Shown piece after piece: positions 52,367 to 61,201 of a stretch of DNA of 64,000 nucleotides (positions are counted from its first letter, which is position 1; every line of letters begins with the position of its first letter). The translations under genes were made by a program, and so were the position numbers. The stretch covers positions 1-64,000 of the forward strand of contig JALMGJ010000136.1 of NCBI GenBank assembly GCA_023362775.1, in the 5' to 3' direction. This stretch comes from Charina bottae. Lineage: Eukaryota > Chordata > Lepidosauria > Squamata > Charinaidae. A model generated the notes under the pieces. The model saw only the letters and a list, made by a program, of their open reading frames with translations, was not told the origin of the DNA and did not search any database.

Positions 52367-53999
52367 TTGCAATCCTAAAGCATCAAAACACACCCTGGCA
52401 GAATGGCTTAAAGGATCCAAGATAAATCTTGAAAAGGAAAGTCTTGAAGAAAAGAAAGTCTTGAAGAAAAGGAAAGTCTTGAAGCATCCAGGCAATCACC
52501 TGCAGGAGGAACGTCCTGAGGCATCCAGGCAAGAGGTGCACGACTGGCTGCAGGGATCCATCAATCACCTGCAGGAGGAAGGGCCAGGAACATCCCACCT
52601 CAGTGTGCAGGAATGGCTGCAAGCAACTCTGAAAGGCATTCAGGATCTCAAAGACCGAGATGCTAAGGCGTCACCAGCCGGCGTGGGAAAGAGCAGGGAG
52701 AGAGTGGTTGGTGTAGAATCTGCTTGCTCTGGAACTTGCTTAAGGAACGAATGGCTTCCAGCATCTGTAGCAGGCCTAAAAAAGAGTGGGTCTAAAGCAG
52801 CCATCGTGAACGTGCAAGAGTGGCTGCGGACATCTCTGAAGAGACTCCAGGAAGGATCCCGCGAAGAACCCAGAAGGAACCTGGAGGGGTGGCTGAAAGA
52901 GTCCACACAGGTTCTTCAGGAGGAACGTCCTGAGGCACCCAGGCAAGAGGTGCACGACTGGCTGCAGGCATCCATCGATCACCTGCAGGAGGAAGGGCCA
53001 GGAACATCCCACCTCAGTGTGCAGGAATGGCTGGAAGCATCTCTGAAAGGCATCCAGGATCTCGAAGACCGAGATGCCGAGGCATCAGCAGCCAGCGTGG
53101 GAAAGAGCAGGGAGAGAGTGGTTGGTGTAGAATCTGCTTGCTCTGAAGCTTGCTTAAGGAACGAATGGCTTCCAGCATCTGTAGCAGGCCTAAAAAAGAG
53201 TGGGTCTAAAGCAGCCATCGTGAACGTGCAAGAGTGGCTGCGGACATCTCTGAAGAGACTCCAGGAAGGATCCCGCGAAGAACCCAGAAGGAACCTGGAG
53301 GGGTGGCTGAAAGAGTCCACACAAGTTCTTCAGGAGGAACGTCCTGAGGCACCCAGGCAAGAGGTGCACAACTGGCTGCAGGCATCCATCAATCACCTGC
53401 AGGAGGAAGGGCCAGGAACATCCCACCTCAGTGTGCAGGAATGGCTGGAAGCATCTCTGAAAGGCATCCAGGATCTCGAAGACCGAGATGCCGAGGCATC
53501 AGCAGCCAGCGTGGGAAAGAGCAGGGAGAGAGTGGTTGGTGTAGAATCTGCTTGCTCTGAAGCTTGCTTAAGGAACGAATGGCTTCCAGCATCTGTAGCA
53601 GGCCTAAAAAAGAGTGGGTCTAAAGCAGCCATCATGAACGTGCAAGAGTGGCTGCGGACATCTCTGAAGAGACTCCAGGAAGGATCCCGCGAAGAACCCA
53701 GAAGGAACCTGGAGGAGTGGCTGAAAGGATCCATGAAAATCCTTCAGAAGGACCAACCTGGGCCATCCAGGCAAGAGGTGCACGACTGGCTGCAGGCATC
53801 CATCGATCACCTGCAGGAGGAAGGGCCAGGAACATCCCACCTCAGTGTGCAGGAATGGCTGGGAGCATCTCTGAACGGCATCCAGGATCTCGAAGACCGA
53901 GATGCCGAGGCGTCACCAGCAGGCATGGGAAAGAGCGGGGAGAGAGCGGTTGGCATAGAATCTCCTGTTTCCAAAGGAATTCTTTGTCTAGGAAAACAG
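52367..53999 (+). CDS. Large repeat exon, 23-aa units in 138-aa super-repeats
   Basis: Open from an ATG at 52353 to a stop at 54018-54020 (555 codons). Best read as an internal exon: acceptor 'ggctcattacag' ending at 52366 (weak pyrimidine tract) gives phase 2, and donor 'CAG|GTATAT' after 53999 gives phase 0; both fit the neighbours. The protein is built of 23-residue units with a W-L-x-x-S/T-x-x-x-L core. Counted from the ATG, Trp lies at 65, 88, (111 lost), 134, 157, 180, 203, 226 and so on. Six units make a 138-aa (414-bp) super-repeat, present about 3.5 times with near-identical DNA. Hydrophilic and helical-looking, with no known domain. Alternatively it is a single-exon gene starting at 52353. 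Confidence 0.65.
52500..53999 (+). repeat. 414-bp coding tandem repeat
   Basis: Copies start at about 52500, 52914, 53328 and 53742 (last partial). Copies 2 and 3 differ at only a few bases (for example cgactgg/caactgg, catcgat/catcaat). The period is an exact multiple of three, so frame is kept. Confidence 0.95.
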
Positions 54000-54020
54000 G
54001 TATATGAAGAGCTAGCATAA

Positions 54021-54780
54021 ATAGAGGGATTAGTCATATTAAGGGTGGGCTAATTATTCATGTTTTCTCTCTCTTTTCCTTACATATTGAGCCAAAAGGG
54101 AAATAGGTTTTTTTGTAGTTCTGTGTAGCAAGCGGTCTTCAAGGGGGAACTTGGAAAGGAAGATGACAGCAAATGTTTGCATGAAATGAGTTTCAGAAAA
54201 AAAATTTTTTAACCCAGAACCAGAATTTAATTAGGTTAAGCTAAAACAATGAAAAACATAGGCCAAAACAAGAAATTACAAAAGAAGGAAGGAGAGTTTG
54301 AAGGAGGAAGGAAGAAGATGAGGAAGACAAAAGGCATCTGCTGAAGTGAGCTGCAGCTCATGAAGGCCCATGCCTTCAGAAAAGGAGCTCCCAGACTCCT
54401 CCTGGCTTTTTACCCACAGCTCAATAGCAACTCTTGTTGTAAACCGCCCAGAGTCCCTCCGGTGGAGGGAGATGGGCGGTGATAGAAGTTTGATTAATAA
54501 ACAAATAAATAAATAAACAAACTCTGAATACAAGTGGTTCAAGCCCTCACATCGCTTGGAAAAGATTCCTTTGGGAAACCTTCCAAAGTCATTCCCAAGG
54601 CTGGCCTAGGCTAGGAACAGGTGGTCCCTCATTTGTTCTTGAAGGGTAGTCCTCGCATCCTTTGCCTTGGCTGGCTGGGGCTGGGAGGAGCTGGACTAAA
54701 GACACATGGAAGGCTGCATGTGCCCCATCCTTGGTGTAGAGCATACTCGTCAAAGAGAATATTTGTAGCTCAGGGTTGAA
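54021..54780 (+). repeat. Spacer with L2-type tail
   Basis: Reverse-to-forward L2 tail at 54430-54525 ('aaccgcccagagtccctccggtggagggagatgggcggt', then (AAAT)n). The rest shows no gene. Confidence 0.55.
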
Positions 54781-54824
54781 CTGTGGAGTCCTTGGTGCTC
54801 TCTGAGCCTTGTTGTTTTCCTGCA

Positions 54825-54858
54825 GACGTTTCATTGCCAGGCTAGGCAACATCTTCAG
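54825..54858 (-). ncRNA. Hammerhead-ribozyme-like core in PLE terminal repeat
   Basis: Minus-strand mirror of 55195-55228: CTGAAGA, hairpin, GAAACGTC. Confidence 0.5.
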
Positions 54859-55186
54859 TGCGAAAAGGGAGTGGGACTTGCTCTCTGTTTATATACCATG
54901 GCTTGTCCTGCTTGTGTTGGTGGGGGTGTTGTTCTCTCCTTAGGAGTTCCTAAGACCAGAACACCTCCTTGCCAGCAATCAACACCCAGATATGCGAAGA
55001 TTAACACCAGGATTAGCACCAGAGGAACAATCAAACAGCACAATATACCCTAATCAAGGAACTATTAACTCAGTCAATCAACCAAGCAGCAAACAACAGC
55101 CCAATCAAGGAACTCCTAAGGAGAGAACAACACCAACACAAGCAGGACAAGCCATGGTATATAAACAGAGAGCAAGTCCCACTCCC

Positions 55187-55238
55187 TTTTCGCACTGAAG
55201 ATGTTGCCTAGTCTGGCAATGAAACGTCTGCAAGAAAA
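55187..55238 (+). ncRNA. Hammerhead-ribozyme-like motif (best example)
   Basis: Core CTGAAGA (55195-55201), stem II TTGCC/GGCAA (55204-55208 with 55215-55219, plus a G-T pair), GAAAC (55221-55225), putative cleavage triplet GTC (55226-55228). Stem I pairs GCA (55192-55194) with TGC (55229-55231) and TTTTC (55187-55191) with GAAAA (55234-55238). Stem III is only AC/GT with no loop. That suits the small PLE hammerheads reported to cleave as dimers. One extra T (55202) lies before stem II, which is a caveat. Confidence 0.55.
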
Positions 55239-55275
55239 CAACCAGGCTCAGAGAGCACCAAGGACTCCACAGAGA

Positions 55276-55845
55276 ATACTCAAAATGATGACCAAGAGAC
55301 TCCCTTCTGTTTTCCTCACCAGAGGTCTCATGGATAAATGCTGCATCTTTCTCGTTTGAACTCTAAACTCAAGAGCCCAAACAGGACTGGAGCCCCTGCA
55401 CTTAAGGAGAGTGGTTACTCTTTTTTCTGTGCTGGAGGGTGGATGGAAATACCACCTTCAGATGGCCTTTGGCTACGAAAGGAAGCTCTTTCCTGCAGCT
55501 GTGGAGCACATTGTTAATCCCCTCTCTGTGTGCAGGGGATTCACCAATGTAGCCCCATAGCAGATAATTTAGAGCAGCCTTTCTCAAACGGGGTTCTACA
55601 AGAGGTCGCTAGGGGTTTCATGAGAGATCATTAAAAATATATAATTTTTTAACTTTGCGCTCCTTGCAATGCTAGCTGTAGATATAATAATTTTTATGCA
55701 GGGGTTCCCTGAGATTTGAAAATTATTTCAAGGGTTCTTCCAGGTAAAAAGGTTGAGAAAGGCTGATTTAAAGAGAGAGAAAGGGGGAGAATAATTCAAC
55801 TACTAGTGGCTGATCATAAGATAAAAACAGTTTGAATGTAAAGTA
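55276..55845 (+). other. Unassigned spacer
   Basis: No gene or recognised repeat. 55570-55770 contains 'gcctttctcaaacggggttcta...gggttccctgagatttgaaa...ggttgagaaaggctg', an imperfect inverted pair that suggests an old hAT-type MITE. Confidence 0.35.
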
Positions 55846-56291
55846 GAGACTCAAGAATACAAAAGCCATAGGATTTCTTTTTTTAGTCTTGCATTTCAGA
55901 AAACAGTGCTATGTGTTAATAATCTGCATATGACTTTTACTTGGGAAGATTCAGAAGAGTTGCAAAAAAGTATCTGACGTTACAGAGGGAGAGCTGTGTT
56001 AGTCAGGAGGAGTCTGGCAGCCCCTTTTCTGAGTAACAAATTGAATAAATTTGCCTTTTAATAAAATTTGCTAGTCGGAAAAAGGGCGACCAGATTCCTT
56101 CTAAAAGAAGTATATGACTTAGGGGCTGTTTGGTAATCAAAACCTGAATAATCGAATTAAGTGGTTTGCTATTATTAACATGTAATTTATGCATGACTCT
56201 ACAATCAATATAGTGATTAATGTAATAATAATGTAATGTAATCTATATTCACTTGTTGTTTTCTTTGCTATTTGCCCCTCATCGCTTTCAG

Positions 56292-56332
56292 ATGTTCAGG
56301 AATAATCTACGCAACTGCATCTCATGCTACAG
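56292..56332 (+). CDS. 41-nt exon of the coiled-coil/TM gene (copy B)
   Basis: Acceptor 'cctcatcgctttcag', donor 'gtaggc'. Phase 0 in, matching the exit of the repeat exon at 53999; phase 2 out, matching 60274. Encodes MFRNNLRNCISCY plus part of an arginine codon, a basic/cysteine-bearing juxtamembrane segment. Compared with 6756-6796 the substitutions are mostly replacements. The other frame pairs fail because the terminal exon has stops in the other phases. Confidence 0.65.
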
Positions 56333-56453
56333 GTAGGCCTTATTCTAATAAATATAGTCTGTATGTGCAGATACTGTATATTTGTTTTGCCTGACTTGAG
56401 CATACTCAGGCTTGACTTAAAGTCATCTGAGAAAAAGTTTCCTCATGTTTCAT

Positions 56454-57318
56454 TGAAGGGACCTGAGAAACCATGGGCCATCGACCTTGGCCTGGAAAAT
56501 ACCCTGCTCTAGGGTTTCCCATAGTGCAACGCTGCTAGAACTCTACTGAACCAAAGATTGTGCTTAAACGAAAGAGTGTTAACCCAGGGACGACCCCTGA
56601 GATAGGCCTGCCTCAGCAAGGCCCCAAAGAATTCTGCATAACAATATTAGGTGCTACAAAGTAATCCTACCTCTCTTTAGAATGCATGCCAGCTTGGGGC
56701 CCTCCTTGTCTGGTCAGCATCTTCTTCCTGACAAGCTAACATGTTTACTTGACTTCCTTGTAAGAAATCCTTTGTTCTACTCTTCCCAAGATGTGAATAT
56801 TTTATGGCTCTGACCTCTGTAATTTAGTATGCTTGTATAACCCAATGTCCCTGTAAGTGTTACTGTTATCTCTGTAAGATGTAAGTGTTAATCTCTGGCC
56901 TCCGGACAAGAGCCCATAAGACAATTGGTGTGAATGTTCCCAAATCTATCCTTTGTAACTATGTTGATGACCCATGTCACCCCTTGACCTGGTGAATCCC
57001 AGAATCCTTCAGCTCTGGGAGGGACCCTGATCCCCAAGAACTAACCAATCCCAGGGAATGGTCAGAGGACACCTCACCCACATATGGGCATACCATCATC
57101 ATCCTCACTTCCTGTTTGTATTTGCTGTATAAAAGTTTGTGCACTCTTGTACTCGGGATGGCTGTTCCACTCAGAGGTCACCTGCGTGTGATGTCTGTAG
57201 GACTGCCATCCGGCAACCTTTGCTTGGCCAATTAAAACTTGCTGTTGTCCGTTCCCAAAGTCTCTGTTGTGTACTTGGCTTATTCTGGAAGGTGCATGGT
57301 AGGTTTTGATGCCTAACA
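56454..57318 (+). mobile_element. tRNA-Gly ERV solo LTR (gamma), copy B specific
   Basis: 865 bp, TGAAGGGACC...GCCTAACA, 4-bp duplication TCAT (56450-56453, 57319-57322). Shows 'tataaaag' near 57128 and AATTAAA near 57230. Copy A has the empty site ('aatgttttgccacaaagttt' near 6911). Confidence 0.9.
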
Positions 57319-57699
57319 TCATCACAAAGTTTATAATGTTAAAATGAGGCAAGTGTCCTTGAAAATGAAACTAGATCAAAGCATGGGCCTAAATCCAATC
57401 TATACTGTGATTGGTTGCGCCAAACTGAAGTAGGCAGGGCTGAAATTTCAGAGATGTGCATGATTGTTCTCTGAGTGTGAATGGATATTTCTGTATTTGT
57501 GTTTCAGGAAGCGATAAGCCTTTGTGAATCTCTGTATGGGTTTCCAAGTTATTTTCGGTTAAATAATGACCAGAATCTGTGCCTCCAATTCTCGGTTAAT
57601 TGCTGTGGTGAATTTCTGGGTGGGGCTACAAAAAAGACTTTAGGAGCTATACACTGCCCACTTCTGCCTTAAACCCCAGTTTTTTAACACTGTAGGCAA

Positions 57700-58095
57700 G
57701 AGCTTTCCAAACTGTGTGCCACGACACAAAAGTGTGTCGCCACACACAGCGTGGTGTGCCACCACACTACCCGGAAGCGGCGGCGTGCACGTGCACGGCA
57801 GCAGCGGCGGCCGCTGCCGCCACCACCATTCACACACACACCACCGCACGCCCCCCGTGCTGCCACCGTGGACGCACACGCCGCCGCATGCCCCCCTGTG
57901 CCGCCGCTGTGCACGTGCGCCCCCCCACACCACCGCTGTTCACGTGCGCCCCCCGCGCTGCCGCTGTGCACGTGCGCTCCCCCGTGCCGCCGCTGTGCAC
58001 GTGCGCCCCCCCCGCGCTGCCACTGTGCACGCGCCGCTGCCATGCTGCCGCCGCCGCCAACACTGGTGTGTCGCCAGCGGCGGCACTTTGAAAAG
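57700..58095 (+). mobile_element. GC-rich hAT-like insert with minisatellite
   Basis: Bounded by 'ctgtag' on both sides and by inverted ends 'CAAGAGCTTTCCAAA' and '...TTTGAAAAGCCTTG'. Copy A has the empty site ('actgtaagccattg' at 7284). The centre (57860-58050) repeats a roughly 26-bp unit with 'gccgctgtgcacgtgcgcccc'. The overlapping long frames on both strands are artefacts of this repeat. Confidence 0.75.
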
Positions 58096-58453
58096 CCTTG
58101 CTGTAGACCATTGTTCATTCTTCCTCTTTTCCTTCCCTGATGTAATTGGTGTCCAAAACAACCTCTCTGAACTTTTGTTCTTTCTGTATTAGCTGATTCC
58201 CAGGATGCTAGTCCCCTTTTCCAGTGAGATTAATTTTAATTTGCCACATGCAGTCAAGACTGGCAAGGGATTTCTGCACACTGCAGAGTCCTAACAGACT
58301 TGCCAATTTAAATCACAGCTAAGCAATGTTTTCCCCAAGACTCTTCTGTAATCTTTGAATGATTTTTGGGAGAGGGGAACACGTGTGGTCCAAAGGGGGG
58401 AAATCAAGAATGATAAAAGGAAGAAGAGCACCAAAATAATGAATTGTTTTTGA

Positions 58454-58769
58454 TGTATTGTCGAAGGCTTTCACGGCCGGAGTTCAATGGCTGTTGTGGG
58501 TCTTCCGGGCTGTGTGGCCGTGTTCTGGAAGTTGTGGTTCCTAACGTTTCGCCAGCATCTGTGGCCAGCATCTTCAGAGGGCAGGCTGCTTCAGAGGCTC
58601 TGTCTGCTTTAGCTCTATAAATAGAACATTCCCACTCTACCTGGGCACAGAGATTTTGCTTCTATCTGTGCTCCTGCCCTCTGAAGATGCTGGCCACAGA
58701 TGCTGGCGAAACGTTAGGAACCACAACTTCCAGAACACGGCCACACAGCCCGGAAGACCCACAACAGCC
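58454..58769 (+). mobile_element. Foldback PLE, second subfamily
   Basis: Flanked by the 12-bp duplication 'aattgtttttga' (58442-58453, 58770-58781). Almost purely two inverted terminal repeats, each with 'ctctgaagatgctggcc...gctggcgaaacgtt', a hammerhead-like core with a weaker stem II. Confidence 0.9.
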
Positions 58770-58982
58770 AATTGTTTTTGACTGTACATTTCTGTTCCCT
58801 GATACTTTTGGAGGACTTTAGCATAGAGATGTTGGGCCTGCGTGAATAATTTATCCTACAGAATGGCTGTCCTGCCCCCATAATCAGACTGGCAGAATTA
58901 ATTGCCCCTTAACCCTACTTAAAACCAAATAATAAATTATACCAGCTGGATATTTAAAAAATGAACACAGAACAACTATGTC

Positions 58983-58996
58983 CCTAACCCTAACCC
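58983..58996 (+). other. Short telomere-like insertion
   Basis: 'cctaaccctaaccc' present in copy B where copy A (7490) has plain 'gtccccacttg'. That is a net gain of 12 bp, two TTAGGG units. Confidence 0.8.
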
Positions 58997-59097
58997 CACT
59001 TGCAGTAGCAATGACTCTGCCCAACCAGATTCATAGTAGTAGTTTTGAAGGGTGGAAAGGAAACCCTCCAAGAATACACATTTATGGAGTAGATATC

Positions 59098-59140
59098 ACA
59101 CACAGACACAGACACAGACACAGACACACACACACACACC
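59098..59140 (+). repeat. (ACACAG)n/(CA)n microsatellite
   Basis: Paralogue of the tract at 7592-7650, with a different repeat number. An L2-type tail in reverse follows at 59519-59600. Confidence 0.9.
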
Positions 59141-60273
59141 TCTTGGAAGACATTCATCATCTTAACAACTTTCCAAAACAACCAGAAGACAAACAGGCCA
59201 ACTTTAAAAAGCTGTAAAATGCAAAACAGCATTAAGTTCCTCCTCCCTATTCCTGAACTATTTGTGAGGGATCTCACAAGATCTTATAAAAACAAGAAAC
59301 TTAGGAGAAAAGGAACACTTCAGGTGGTGATGAAGATCTCCATAACCCCCCTTCTGTTTAGACCTAAATCTACCTCTCCCCTCCTCTCCTCTCCTCTCCC
59401 CTTCTCTTCTGTTCTTCTTTTTTGTAAGAGGGGAGCAAAACAGAGGACTCATTGCAGCCTTGGACAATCTGGCAGAATGGCCAAACTAGCTAGAAATTCT
59501 AGAGAGCATCAAATGCATTTATTTATTTATTTGTTCAATTTATACAGGCACCCATCTCACACACATGACTCTGGGCAGCTCACACAGCTCACACAGTTAA
59601 CGTAACAACAAACACCCCCCACACACACACAAACAAGCAAAGCAAAAACTAAAGCAATTGAAAGCACCTGCAGGAGAGTGCCATCCATGCCTCCCCAAGA
59701 GGGCAGCCGCTTCGCAGGCCCCACGCCTCCCCCAGATCCCCAGGCCCAGTGGCAAAGCCGTGTTTCGGGGCCTTCCGAGAGGCCAGAAGGGCCGGGGCCA
59801 AGCTGAGGACAGCCGCCCAACACGATCCAGCGTTCCCACTCCAAATGTCTGGGAATGGCCCTGCCCCTCGAACGGTCTGGACTGGAAATGAAAGTGTTCC
59901 CCTCAAGGCTTTCCTGGGGGTGGTGATGCTCCACGCCTGGTGGTCAGTGGGTGCTAACTGTCCTCGGGGCAGCCTGGTGCCTCACTTCCCACCAGTGGGC
60001 CTAGAACAGTACCAGGAACCAGCCTTCCCCTCTGGCGCCCTGTGTGACGGGGGGATTTGGGGGGCCCTCGGCCAGGCTGCGTCTGGGGCCCTCCAGACAG
60101 GCTGGGCTGCAGCTCCGAGGATTCCTCACCAACATGGCTTTGTGGGGTGCGGATGAGGTCGCCCAGGCAGCCTCCGGCTGAGAAGGCGGGCCAGACGGAA
60201 GGCGGGCTGGTGGGCCTCGTGGATGGGCAAAGCCTTTCCTAATGAGCCACTCTCTCTTCTCCCTCCTTTACAG

Positions 60274-60397
60274 AAAACACCCATGGAAGTCTGTGATGCT
60301 CCTCCTGGCCGTCCTCTTCGCGGCACTCGTTCTGTTAGTCTGTGTAGAACACTGCAGGAACCAGTGCACAGTCAGGACGCGCCTGAGACCTTTCTAA
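60274..60397 (+). CDS. Terminal transmembrane exon of the coiled-coil/TM gene (copy B)
   Basis: Acceptor 'tctcttctccctcctttacag', entered in phase 2, 40 codons to TAA at 60395-60397. A basic start (KHPWKS) is followed by a membrane segment (VMLLLAVLFAALVLLVCV), then a 16-residue cysteine- and arginine-rich tail (EHCRNQCTVRTRLRPF). With no signal peptide seen in the visible exons, the likely form is a tail-anchored or single-pass protein with a long coiled-coil/repeat region before the membrane. The tail lacks the PPPX end of KASH proteins. The frames 0 and 1 alternatives meet early stops. A PLE is inserted about 40 bp after the stop, so the native 3' UTR is cut short in both copies. Confidence 0.65.
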
Positions 60398-60439
60398 CTC
60401 TGCGGGGCCAGAGAGAAAAGCTCCAGCTGGCATTATCGG

Positions 60440-61201
60440 CAACCTTGCTTGGTGGAGACCTCGGTTTGCCTGCAGACGTTTCATTACCCGACGAGGCAAC
60501 ACCATCAGTGCCAGGGAGTGTGGGGTTTGCTCCCTGTTTATATACAGTAGCTTGCCTGGCCACTTGGGGGGGGGAGTGGGGGGTTTCTCCTGGGTAGTTC
60601 CTTGATGAGGGCATTGTGTTCTGCTTGACTGTTTGCCTGGTGTTAGTCCCTGCTGATCTGGGTGTTGGCTGCTGGGGAGGAAGTGTTCCGGTCTCTTTGT
60701 TTCCTTCTTAGCTCCTTGGAATGGTGTGTAAATGGGGTTTGTCTCCATGTGTCTGTTGGTGGCTGGTTTGTCTGAATGCCAATCTTCCAGGAAATCCATT
60801 CTTGGCGTTTCTGGATCTGGCTTGGTCTGGGATGCTCACAGCTTCCCGGTTGAAACTGGGTTGAGTCTGTCCATGTGTTGTGAGATTCAGGAATTTTCAT
60901 CGTGTCTTCTGACTGCTCATTGGTGTTCATGGATGCACTCTGCTAGTCTTCTGTCTGTGTATCCTACATGGAGGCTGTGACAGTCCTTACACTGTATGTT
61001 GCAGATGGCTCCTGTTTTTTCTTCTTGGGCTCCTGGGTCTTTTGGTTTACGTAAAATGTCTTGGAGGGCTTGAGTTGGTCTGTGTGCTACGGTGATGCCT
61101 TGTGGTTGTAGTAGTCTGTTGGTTGTTTCTGAGATGTTTCTGATCTATGGCAGTGTTATCCTTTTCATAGCTTGCCTTGGTTGTGCTGCAGTGGATTGAG
61201 T
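60440..61201 (-). mobile_element. PLE 3' half, minus strand
   Basis: Terminal repeat (core degraded: 'gacgtttcattaccc...accatcag') at 60470-60520, C-terminal region, and GIY-YIG at about 60950-61010 ('cctacatggaggctgtgacag' region). It ends in the 66-bp sequence 61136-61201 that is repeated at 1271-1336, where BovB begins. Confidence 0.85.

Larger units (their letters stand above)
54780..55275 (+). mobile_element. Foldback PLE with ribozyme-like termini
   Basis: Inverted terminal repeats at about 54781-54955 and 55100-55275 around a short remnant of the PLE asparagine/glutamine-rich C-terminus. The outer ends read 'ggagtccttggtgctctctg' and its complement. A clean target duplication was not found. 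Confidence 0.8.
55846..61201 (+). other. Segmental duplication, copy B
   Basis: Paralogue of copy A (5630-19480). Copy-B-only insertions: solo LTR 56454-57318, GC-rich hAT-like insert 57700-58090, foldback PLE 58454-58769, and a 12-bp telomere-like insert at 58984-58995. Each has its empty counterpart in copy A. Confidence 0.85.

Noticed and set aside
52500..53999. Possible CRISPR-like or satellite array
   Set aside because: The period is 414 bp, the whole unit is coding and in frame, and there are no spacers; the setting is vertebrate.
57508..57672. Acceptor-like site followed by a 54-codon frame in copy B
   Set aside because: Its phase does not fit the neighbouring exons, it has no donor, and the paralogue at about 7102-7270 has an early stop. 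The 41-nt exon joins the terminal exon directly in phase.
57640..58192. Cys/His/Ala-rich frames on both strands
   Set aside because: Translations of a GC-rich minisatellite in a transposon-like insert.
60274..60397. KASH-domain protein identity for the terminal exon
   Set aside because: A transmembrane segment plus short tail fits in outline, but the tail ends in RPF without the proline-rich PPPX terminus, and no other match was seen.
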